This document shows, in pieces, positions 27,586-35,242 of a DNA stretch of 64,000 nt (the first letter of the stretch is position 1; the number at the start of each line of letters is the position of its first letter). Where the stretch lies: positions 1,364,001 through 1,428,000 of the forward strand of contig NC_021172.1 in assembly GCF_000230975.2 (NCBI RefSeq), read 5' to 3'. The translations under genes and the position numbers were made by a program. Origin of the DNA: Hyphomicrobium denitrificans 1NES1 (GTDB lineage: Bacteria; Pseudomonadota; Alphaproteobacteria; Rhizobiales; Hyphomicrobiaceae). The notes below the pieces were generated by a model, which saw only the letters and a list, made by a program, of their open reading frames with translations, had not been told where the DNA came from and did not search any database.

Positions 27586-28158
27586 TCAACCGGCGTTGTG
27601 CGACATTCGCTTAATTAGTTCCGTTTCAATCTCGTCGAACCTGCGGTAGGCCTGATCTTTATCGGAGATCACGCTTGGTTCGAGCGGCCATACTAAGCCA
27701 AGTCGAGGATCGTCATATTTGATGCCGGCTTGGAGCGATGGGCTGTACATAGCGCCCATCTGGTAGGTTGTGTCTGTGTTGTCTTGTAGCGTCTGATAGC
27801 CGTGGGCAAAGCGCTCGGGCACGTAAAGAGCGCGCATGTTATCCGCGGTCAGCTCGACCGAGAAATGCTGCAGGTAGGTTTTGCTTTCCGGCCGCAGGTC
27901 GACAATGGTGTCTACGATCGCTCCACGAGTGCAGCTGACTAGTTTTGTTTCGGCAGCCGGAGGGTACTGGAAATGCATGCCGCGGATAGTTCCCTTGCGA
28001 ATGTTGTGTGCAATATTTGATTGGGCGATTATGGGCTTCAGGCCATGTTCTGCGAATTCATCCTGGCAGAATGTTCGGGCGAAGAAACCACGTTCGTCAA
28101 TGTGCTTTTCAAGCTCTATAAGGAACGCACCTTTCAGCTGTGTTTCAATAAATTTCAT
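27586..28158 (-). CDS. rfbC: dTDP-4-dehydrorhamnose 3,5-epimerase (RmlC family)
   Basis: A 190-residue cupin enzyme epimerising C3 and C5 of a 4-keto-6-deoxyhexose nucleotide. Family landmarks are DERGFFARTFCQDEF, TIRGMHFQYPPAAETKLVSC with the active-site His, DTIVDLRPESKTY and LYVPERFAHGYQTL. The paired rmlA, rmlB and rmlD genes are absent from the window, so its substrate could be a CDP- or dTDP-sugar made from the genes nearby. It converges with the plus-strand operon. Confidence 0.9.
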   Translation of the reverse strand: MKFIETQLKGAFLIELEKHIDERGFFARTFCQDEFAEHGLKPIIAQSNIAHNIRKGTIRGMHFQYPPAAETKLVSCTRGAIVDTIVDLRPESKTYLQHFSVELTADNMRALYVPERFAHGYQTLQDNTDTTYQMGAMYSPSLQAGIKYDDPRLGLVWPLEPSVISDKDQAYRRFDEIETELIKRMSHNAG

Positions 28159-28509
28159 AAGCCGGGCCTAGTAATCATAATTTTGCTTAATTATGCAGAA
28201 TTTCTGCGGGCATTCTACGAATAGCTATTCGCGAGTATTGTTGATCCGACGCAGCGTGCAACCTCCGTGGAGGAGAAGACGCGTAACGCCCCATGGATAT
28301 TCCGAAAAATTGACAGAGTATTGTCACGCACGAGCTTTGGGAGACGTTACCGAATATTTGCGTGCTGGCATCAAGAGATTCGATGCGGCGGCTCATTTCG
28401 TCGATCAGGCATCAATAAACATGCAGACCGCTCCACCTCATAGCTATTGGCTCGGATCAGCGTTGTTGCTGCGCCTGCGCACTTTGTGTGCGCAGGCGCC
28501 CTGCATTGT
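28159..28509. other. Intergenic region with strong hairpin
   Basis: The 351 bases between rfbC and the export protein, both on the minus strand, contain no supported gene. They include the hairpin at 28471-28499, annotated separately, and an AT-rich stretch (28160-28210) that probably carries the rfbC promoter. Confidence 0.4.
28471..28499 (-). terminator. Strong GC-rich hairpin after the export protein
   Basis: GCGCCTGCGCAC (28471-28482) and GTGCGCAGGCGC (28488-28499) form a perfect 12-bp stem with a 5-base loop, 11 bases downstream of the minus-strand stop at 28510. There is no T-run on the minus strand, so it may act as an mRNA-stabilising 3' hairpin rather than a classic intrinsic terminator. 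Confidence 0.5.
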
Positions 28510-29934
28510 CTACTGCTTGAATATTGATGTGAGTCTATCTGAAATTGTCGTGACCTGCGGATCTTTATCAATTCCAAAATTATCAATATTGGTTTTTTCG
28601 ATTGTTACCTGGACGACGTCACCGGGGAGCAATGTAGAGGAATCGGTTGCGGTTAGAGGAGTGAGACCCCCAACATCGTTCTTACGTAGAATCTTGTAAT
28701 TGTATTGAAGCGTGCCATCCTTAGATACCAGGTCTTTTGGCAAGCCACCGACCTGATGAATAATTTTTACTGACTGATTAATGTTAGTTTCAAGGTTTGC
28801 AAGTTGATCATCTATGCCCTGTAAATCTTTTTCAATTGTCTGACGACGCTCCAATGTGAGCACGGCTAGCTCTCTCTCCAGGCGACCAAGGTTTTGGCGG
28901 CTGCGAGCTATGTTGGCAGACGTTTGTCGTTGGTCGCGTTGCACCAGGGCGACTAAAATTTCGGAGTCGGTCAACCGCTGCTGCGTCGTTAAACCTTTCG
29001 TGGCGAGGTTTTTAATTGACGCCAGCATATTTTGCCTTGCGGTCAACTGGTCGTGCAGGGCCGATTGCTCGTTGATGTAGGATTCAGTTTCAAGCTTAGC
29101 TTGCTGAATAGAGTCCTGAAGCGAGCTCATTTGGGTTTGCAAGCTATCGCGCTGGCTATTGTAATAGCGTTGCTCGTCCGCGATGAGGCGTGTTGCTTCA
29201 ACTGGGCCGGCGAGGTCAATAAGGACCTTCGGTACGTCGATTTCCGACTTATTTTCCAGGTCAGCGAGCAGACGCGCCTGGCGTGCAACCAAACGCTTAT
29301 ATTCGACGTCGGACATGCGTAGCTTCGCCGTCTCGCGCAGAGCTTCGGTCGGCAGCTGTGCCGACGCCGAATTTATTACGCCACCGGCGAGGGCCAGCGC
29401 CTGAATGACTGTCATATCTCGCATAAATGGATATGACCCTGGCTTGGCAACAAGTCCGCTGACAAAGATCGGTCGGCGATCGCTGACTTCGACAGTTACG
29501 TCGGTCTTGCGCTGCATGACCTTCTCGACGGCGGTCCCGATCTGCTCTTCAAGCGACAGCGGGCTATGTCCTGCCGCCTCGAATCCGCCCAACGTTGGTA
29601 TGCGCACTTGGCCCATTTCGTTGACTGAGTAGATGGCGGAAAGGTCCTCTCGGCCATAGATTGAAACTTTGACCCGGTCGCCGATATCGAGATCGTAGGT
29701 CTGATCAACATCCGCTACGGCCTTGCTTTCCTGACTTTCACCCAGGAGAGACGGTTGATGCGCTACTTCGGTAACCGGCGCGGCATTCAGCATATCGGCG
29801 GCTGCTGGTTCGAAATATCCCGACGCGATTGGCAGGCCGAGAACCATCAGCACTCCCAGAGTCCTCATAAGACCGGCAACCTTTGGCTGCGCGAGCCGGG
29901 TGAATCCAATCTTGTTGTGTCTAGTGGTGTCCAT
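28510..29934 (-). CDS. Polysaccharide export protein, ExoF/Wza-like
   Basis: About 474 residues. A signal or anchor segment (LMRTLGVLMVLGLPIASGYF) is followed by the Poly_export domain (YDLDIGDRVKVSIYGREDLS, then RPIFVSGLVAKPGSYPFMRD as SLBB-like). A long coiled coil (about 220-375) follows, then a second SLBB-like C-terminal block (LLPGDVVQVTIEK). The coiled-coil insertion resembles ExoF-type periplasmic export proteins rather than short Wza. It would link the inner-membrane complex to the outer membrane. ATG 29934 is chosen because GGAGA stands 8 bases upstream. Confidence 0.86.
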   Translation of the reverse strand: MDTTRHNKIGFTRLAQPKVAGLMRTLGVLMVLGLPIASGYFEPAAADMLNAAPVTEVAHQPSLLGESQESKAVADVDQTYDLDIGDRVKVSIYGREDLSAIYSVNEMGQVRIPTLGGFEAAGHSPLSLEEQIGTAVEKVMQRKTDVTVEVSDRRPIFVSGLVAKPGSYPFMRDMTVIQALALAGGVINSASAQLPTEALRETAKLRMSDVEYKRLVARQARLLADLENKSEIDVPKVLIDLAGPVEATRLIADEQRYYNSQRDSLQTQMSSLQDSIQQAKLETESYINEQSALHDQLTARQNMLASIKNLATKGLTTQQRLTDSEILVALVQRDQRQTSANIARSRQNLGRLERELAVLTLERRQTIEKDLQGIDDQLANLETNINQSVKIIHQVGGLPKDLVSKDGTLQYNYKILRKNDVGGLTPLTATDSSTLLPGDVVQVTIEKTNIDNFGIDKDPQVTTISDRLTSIFKQ

Positions 29935-30000
29935 CTCAGTTCTCCGCAAATGCCCAAATTTTCGGTGCTCGCTGCACATCTACGCGGTTTCTGTCCTCGG

Positions 30001-30273
30001 TTAGTTCGGCGCGCGATTTGCTGACCTATCGGCCTTCGAGGCAGTCGATAGGCGCTCCCCGCCGGGATAGGGTTGCTGCGTCGTCCAATCGATGGTTTTT
30101 ATTTTAACGGTTGGCGTGTTGCGCCGCAGATAATCATTGCCATTCGGTAAATTCAGGGATCGCAATTCAAAATAGAGCCGCTCAAAAAGGTCGACGGCGC
30201 GTTGCGCCGTGTCGGAATCTTTGTCGTCGGCCCAACCAATCACGATAGAAACGCCTACACTATCGGAACGCAA
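30001..30273 (-). CDS. Hypothetical small protein, doubtful
   Basis: A 90-codon frame with a TTG start and an upstream in-frame stop two codons away. The product has an amphipathic segment (DTAQRAVDLFERLYFELRSL) and the phrase TVKIKTIDWTTQQPYPGG, but no known family is recognised. It lies between the export protein and the ligase on the same strand. It may be a remnant of a larger polysaccharide gene or a shadow. No good ribosome-binding site is visible. Confidence 0.3.
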   Translation of the reverse strand: MRSDSVGVSIVIGWADDKDSDTAQRAVDLFERLYFELRSLNLPNGNDYLRRNTPTVKIKTIDWTTQQPYPGGERLSTASKADRSANRAPN

Positions 30274-30598
30274 TTCCGGTCAACCACACAAGCTGGCTTG
30301 TAGGCCAGCGCTTTTGCCCATCATTGAACTTCTGCGATCCCGTCGACAAGCTGTACGGAGTGAGATGGTATGGCATCGAGGGGTAAGGAGGACATTGTGG
30401 TTTACCTCTTTCGGCGTAACGAGATAGAGGCTGATGTGAGCAGCATCTTGAGAGTTCGAAGGCTGCTTTGGTCAGCGATCGTCGCGAAGGGCGATCGCGG
30501 CAAATCTCGGAGACGATGCGGGGAAACTACAGCAGAACCATTGCCGATGGCGTTGGAGGCCGCTCATAATGATATGATCGATACGTCTTTGCCGGCGT
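30274..30598. other. Intergenic region, no gene seen
   Basis: These 325 bases between the doubtful small frame and the ligase, both minus strand, hold no recognisable gene, RNA or strong hairpin. A plus-strand frame through here runs antisense into the ligase 3' end and shows no family signature. Confidence 0.35.
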
Positions 30599-31972
30599 TT
30601 ATCCGGCGGGGCGTGCGTTCGCCGTATTCTGCCCCGAAGCAGACCAGCCCGATACTCTCGCGACTTGAGAGCGATATTTTTTTGATCTCGGAAACAAAGA
30701 GCGGCGAAAACGCAGGTCTTCTGAAGCGGCATAACTGCGACCGGAAGCAATCAGGGCGCCCAAGAACGCGAAAGCGTACCAGTTAGATGCTAGGTAGTAC
30801 AACATGTTGTCGGAATAGGATACGGCCAGATAGGCGGCGCAGTATGTTATGCCTATCACGCTCGCCGGACGATCAATTTTGAACATCGAGATAAACGTCC
30901 ATGCTTTTTGAGCGAAGATCACGAAAAATAATGCAGCACCGATGTATCCGACCTCGAATGCAAGCTGAATAAAAACGTTATGTGCATAGACACTCACCGT
31001 TTCGAGGGTGAAGAAATTCGGTGATTGCGTGAAGAATGATCCCAGGCCGCCGTGTCCAGCCAGCGGGCTTTGATCGATCCATGTAAACGCATCGTGCCAT
31101 AGCCGGCGCCGCCAATCATATGAATTCAAAATGACGCCGTTGCCGACATATTCTGCCGGCTCCATGATGTTTAGCAGGCGCTCTTGGATACTTGGTGAAA
31201 GTAGGACTACGAAGGGTAAAGCGACGAGGCTCAATAGCGCCTGCGGCCGTATGAATACAGCATAGCTAAAAAGCAGGAGTGTCGCAGCGAACCAGGCGCT
31301 CCGTGTCTGCGTGGTGAGTAAAAATACGCAGAGAAGCCCGCTATACGCGATCAACACAACACGCTTTGGTGTCGAGTCATGAAAAGCGGGGCTCGCAAAA
31401 CGATAAGCGATAGCGGCGCCCACCACAAGTAGATAGAAGGCGAAGATATTCGGATGAGTGAAAGTTGACGCGATGCGACCGTCTATATTCGATGGCAAGG
31501 CACCTAAGATTTGAGCGGCAGCTACCAGCGATGGGACGATTGATGAATAGAGGATGATATTTATGAAGGGCTTTACGCCATGCACCGTACGAATAAAAAA
31601 GAATGGTAGCATGAAAGCGCACTGATACGAGAAGAGAACGAGCATGAGTCTCGCGACGCCGATCGGGTCCGGCGTCCTGAGTGACATGATAGTGCAGAAG
31701 ACGAGAAAAACTATCCAGCCAGTTTGAACTCTCCAAGATACCCGGTCAGGATGACACAGGGCCAATACTGTAGTGATTGCGATCAGCAAGGCATTGACGG
31801 CTGCTCCGGGCGTAAACGTGTTACCCGCTCCGACATTGATCTGTACAATTTCAAGAACGTTATCGAGCGAAGAACGGGTAAGGAAAATCGCGAGAGCGGC
31901 GATGTACAGAATGTTCGTCAAGCTGACGTATCTGCGGTGAGCGAACGCGGGCTGGAGGGAAGACAATCGCAT
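30599..31972 (-). CDS. O-antigen ligase/polymerase family protein (Wzy/WaaL-like)
   Basis: About 457 residues with around 11 membrane helices. The family region is the large periplasmic loop near residues 290-345, with GRIASTFTHPNIFAFYLLVV earlier and LAGHGGLGSFFTQS and SVYAHNVFIQLAFEVGYIGA containing the conserved His-Asn pair (AHN). It probably polymerises repeat units in the periplasm. ATG 31972 follows GGGA; a longer frame would overlap the LuxR gene stop. A basic hydrophilic tail follows the last helix. Confidence 0.87.
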   Translation of the reverse strand: MRLSSLQPAFAHRRYVSLTNILYIAALAIFLTRSSLDNVLEIVQINVGAGNTFTPGAAVNALLIAITTVLALCHPDRVSWRVQTGWIVFLVFCTIMSLRTPDPIGVARLMLVLFSYQCAFMLPFFFIRTVHGVKPFINIILYSSIVPSLVAAAQILGALPSNIDGRIASTFTHPNIFAFYLLVVGAAIAYRFASPAFHDSTPKRVVLIAYSGLLCVFLLTTQTRSAWFAATLLLFSYAVFIRPQALLSLVALPFVVLLSPSIQERLLNIMEPAEYVGNGVILNSYDWRRRLWHDAFTWIDQSPLAGHGGLGSFFTQSPNFFTLETVSVYAHNVFIQLAFEVGYIGAALFFVIFAQKAWTFISMFKIDRPASVIGITYCAAYLAVSYSDNMLYYLASNWYAFAFLGALIASGRSYAASEDLRFRRSLFPRSKKYRSQVARVSGWSASGQNTANARPAG

Positions 31973-32015
31973 CGTATTTCCCGTTGCGGGTAAACATGGC
32001 TTTGACGGCGGGCGG

Positions 32016-32747
32016 CTAGCGCGCCAGCCTGCTCGCCAGGAATGCAACTTCCGTGCGATTCTTCGCGTTCAGCTTCTTCATGATGTTGCGAACGTGAACC
32101 TTCACCGTGCTTTCGCACATGGAAAGTTCGTATGCGATCAGCTTGTTGGACTTGCCGATCCGCAGCTTTTCGATAATTGCTGTCTGACGAGCCGTGAAAC
32201 CGTTTACAGGCGCTGCCGGAGAACTTCGTGTTTCATCGCTGTTGCGTTGAGCGGCAATAATACTGCTAGCCGGTATGAATGTCCCGCCGGCGATCACCAG
32301 GTTGAGAGCCTCAACGACAACATCAAGCGGGGTGCTCGGTGCAATGTAGCCGCGCGCACCTTTTTCGAGGGCACTCACGATATGCTTGATATTCTCGTCA
32401 TCTGAAAAGACGATGATGGGCGGTATGTCGAGGGATTTCGGCCACACGCTCAAGAGGTTGTTGATCTCTGCTTCGACCAGCCAGCCGGATACGAATAGAA
32501 GTACAATTGCAGGCGGTTCAGTCTGGCCCGTTCTTATCCAATCTTGGATCTCGGCGACGGGAATGACATCTAGCCCGTAGCCCGAAACGAGCGCTTTCGT
32601 CAGGCAATCTCTATTGAGCGTACGTCGATCGAGCAGGACGATTGGACGCCTGCTGAGTTCCAGACTTTTGAAACGCGAGTTTGCTGCCGGCTTGGAATAG
32701 TCGGAATTTTGGTGGTCGGCTGCGATACCCGAATGCTGTATCGTCAC
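32016..32747 (-). CDS. LuxR/NarL-type regulator with pseudo-receiver domain
   Basis: A 243-residue protein. Residues 35-155 have the receiver fold, but the phosphoacceptor position after IVLL is Phe (about residue 85), the acidic pair near the N-terminus is reduced to one Asp (IVLLDRRTL), and the conserved Lys in the GYxxK motif is Pro (GARGYIAPST). The C-terminal helix-turn-helix is intact: FTARQTAIIEKLRIGKSNKL and ESTVKVHVRNIMKKLNAKNR. It should bind DNA without classical phosphorylation, as CsgD- and VpsT-like regulators of matrix genes do. It is encoded upstream of the ligase and is the likely local regulator. Confidence 0.85.
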   Translation of the reverse strand: MTIQHSGIAADHQNSDYSKPAANSRFKSLELSRRPIVLLDRRTLNRDCLTKALVSGYGLDVIPVAEIQDWIRTGQTEPPAIVLLFVSGWLVEAEINNLLSVWPKSLDIPPIIVFSDDENIKHIVSALEKGARGYIAPSTPLDVVVEALNLVIAGGTFIPASSIIAAQRNSDETRSSPAAPVNGFTARQTAIIEKLRIGKSNKLIAYELSMCESTVKVHVRNIMKKLNAKNRTEVAFLASRLAR

Positions 32748-32974
32748 GATGATTGCCTATAACTTCCGCACACAGCGAATCTACGTCGATTGATCAAATT
32801 GCGATCTCTCGCTGACACCAAGACTTATATTGATCTTATAATAGGCCGATAGTTTGTATTTGAATAAAACTTCTATCATTAGTTAATATCACAAATGACA
32901 GATAGACAGTATCCCATTTTTCGGGTGCAAGGCGCGTCTCGAGAGACGCTGCCCTTTTCGCTATCGGCTGATCC

Positions 32975-34018
32975 TTACGCCGCCGCACTGTTAATGTGGC
33001 GAAGATGGAGATCGACGATTTCTTCGATCAGCAATTTCTTTATATGGCCGATGCGCTGGTAGCGAGGGCCTTCAAATTCTTCGAGTGTCAGACCCGATTT
33101 CTTGTAGGCAGCGAACATTTGTTCGGCGCCCTTGCGAGCTGTCCATCGCGGTTTGAAGTCTGGAAGGGCGCGCGCGATTTTGCTGAAATCCACTCGGTAG
33201 CAGCGGGTATCCGGGCCGGCGCCGTCGGCGTATTCGATCCGGCAGTGAGGCACGACGTCTGCCACGATGTCGGCGATCTCACTGATGCGATAGTTCTCGC
33301 TCGTTTGACCGACGTTGAAAGCCTGATTGAATACGTTTTCGCGCGGAGCGGAAAGCGCCGCAATAAAGGCATTGGAAATGTCTTCGATATGGACGATAGG
33401 CCGCCAAGGGGTTCCATCAGACTTCATATAAATTAGGCCTTTCGTGACCGCCCAGGCCGTGAGATTGTTGAGGACGATATCGAAGCGCATGCGTGGAGAT
33501 AGCCCATAAGCCGTAGCCGGGCGCATGTAGGTCGGGCAGAACCCATCGTCGGCGAGGCGCGAGATTTCCTTTTCAGCCAGAACCTTGGATTTGCCGTATG
33601 CGGTAACTGGGTTCAGGTCGCCGGTCTCGTCTATCAGGTGGTCATCCGCTTTTCCGTAGTTGCTGCAGGATGACGCGAACACGAAGCGCCGAACCCCAGC
33701 ATTTTTCGCGAGATTCGCGAACCTCACGCTGGCTCTGTAATTGATATCGTACGTCAGTTCGGGATTGAGGTTGCTCAGCGGGTCATTGGAAAGTCCCGCC
33801 AAGTGGATGACGCCTTCAAAATCTTGAAGGTCTTCTTGAGAAAGATCTCGGATATCCTTGCGGATATGAGGGACGTCCGTAATTTTTCCGCCCTCAGCAA
33901 ACGTGCAGCGCTCGTATAGGTTACTGTCGCATCCGGTGACCTCGTGACCGGCCGCAATCAACATTGGTGTCATGACTGTGCCAATATAACCTAAGTGACC
34001 CGTAACGAGCAATTTCAT
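32975..34018 (-). CDS. NAD-dependent nucleotide-sugar epimerase/dehydratase (extended SDR)
   Basis: About 347 residues. The NAD-binding motif is [14 protein letters not shown] (GxxGxxG), followed by [20 protein letters not shown]. The active site shows [13 protein letters not shown] (Ser) and [13 protein letters not shown] (YxxxK). [16 protein letters not shown] is typical of the family. The NDP-hexose substrate is not determined. ATG 34018 is chosen because AAGGAAG lies upstream and the Rossmann motif starts immediately. It could supply the missing oxidoreduction step of the local sugar pathway. Confidence 0.88.
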   Translation of the reverse strand: MKLLVTGHLGYIGTVMTPMLIAAGHEVTGCDSNLYERCTFAEGGKITDVPHIRKDIRDLSQEDLQDFEGVIHLAGLSNDPLSNLNPELTYDINYRASVRFANLAKNAGVRRFVFASSCSNYGKADDHLIDETGDLNPVTAYGKSKVLAEKEISRLADDGFCPTYMRPATAYGLSPRMRFDIVLNNLTAWAVTKGLIYMKSDGTPWRPIVHIEDISNAFIAALSAPRENVFNQAFNVGQTSENYRISEIADIVADVVPHCRIEYADGAGPDTRCYRVDFSKIARALPDFKPRWTARKGAEQMFAAYKKSGLTLEEFEGPRYQRIGHIKKLLIEEIVDLHLRHINSAAA

Positions 34019-34185
34019 GGTTAATCTTCCTTTTGGGAATGGATGTGCATATTGCACTGCATGTTTCGCGCCAAAATGACAGGCTTCGGCAGCCCCGGCA
34101 GGACAAGCGATTTAGGAACTCGCCGGTTCGCTGCGTGTAACAGCACGGGGGGTGCGCTCAGGCGCGCTTCATTTCCACGGTTCGT

Positions 34186-34965
34186 CTAGGTGCTCGTCGG
34201 ATATCCCAAAATCCGTTCCGCAACGACGAGACGCACCAGTAGCGTTGCACACTGAAGATATCTGAGCGCGAAGCGCCTGGGACTGCTGCTTAGGCGCCAA
34301 AGCCATTCGGTGCCAGTTTTTTGAAATAATTTTGGAGCCCTTATTTGATTGCGTGCAAGAAAATCCAATCCGGCCCCTATGCAGACGAATCCGGCTTCGA
34401 CGCCCTGCGCAACGGCACGTGCCGCGAAAATCTCCTGTTTGGGAGCTCCTAGCGCGACGAAGCATATTCGCGCGCCCGAATTCTTAATCCGCGCGATTGC
34501 CTCGTCGGCAGCCTCTCCCTCAGGATCGAAACCCTGTGGGGGCGACATGCTTCCAACGATATCGAGTTCGCTACCGGCGTGTCTTGCTAGCTGCTCGCTG
34601 GCAAGCTCCAGCGTTGACGGTGACGATCCAAAGAGGAAAATCGGCAGTTTCGCCTGTGCACATACTGCCGCGAGCGGCAGAACCAAATCCGCGCCAGTTG
34701 TCCGCGTGACTCGCCTATCTCTGCGTCTCAGAAGATGTGCAATGGGTGCGCCGTCAGCGGTAACGAAAGTGGCACTTCGGTATGCATCGCGAAAGGCTGC
34801 ATTCGTGCGGAGCTTGACCAAGTGATCGAGATTGAGGGTGAACACCGTAAATCCCGCCTTCGACCTGCCAGCGAATTGGATCGCATCCAATGCAGCCTTT
34901 TGATCGGGGATATTAATGGTCCACCCATCGACGGATGATCCCCGTTCCGCAATCACACTTTCCAT
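34186..34965 (-). CDS. WecG/TagA/CpsF-family glycosyltransferase (GT26)
   Basis: A 259-residue enzyme adding a ManNAc-type sugar to a lipid-linked acceptor. Conserved blocks are FTVFTLNLDHLVKLR, ATFVTADGAPIAHLLRR, RTTGADLVLPL, LPIFLFGSSP and FVALGAPKQEIFAARAV, followed by CIGAGLDFLARNQIRAPKLF and GTEWLWRLSSSPRRFALRYL. The last block is the basic C-terminal membrane-association tail of GT26. Length and motifs are complete. Confidence 0.92.
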   Translation of the reverse strand: MESVIAERGSSVDGWTINIPDQKAALDAIQFAGRSKAGFTVFTLNLDHLVKLRTNAAFRDAYRSATFVTADGAPIAHLLRRRDRRVTRTTGADLVLPLAAVCAQAKLPIFLFGSSPSTLELASEQLARHAGSELDIVGSMSPPQGFDPEGEAADEAIARIKNSGARICFVALGAPKQEIFAARAVAQGVEAGFVCIGAGLDFLARNQIRAPKLFQKTGTEWLWRLSSSPRRFALRYLQCATLLVRLVVAERILGYPTST

Positions 34966-35242
34966 GACCGCCGTACGCCAGATTCAAAAGGATTTGGTCA
35001 GGCTTTATATATTTTGAGGCGGTGCTGTATTGCGATTACTGCTTTAGTACGCTGTGAATACCTAAATTGATGCGGGGTGATAGTGGTAATTGGCTAAGGG
35101 GCCCGCCGTCAGAGGTGCGTCTCAGAGTTGCCAATTATTCATCGGCGATTTGAAACACCTGAGTTGGATTTCGCTGCGCTGCCCGTCGATTTGCCAATCA
35201 GGCCCGCAGGCCTCGATGCTGGATCAACCGGATGAGGGGGTA

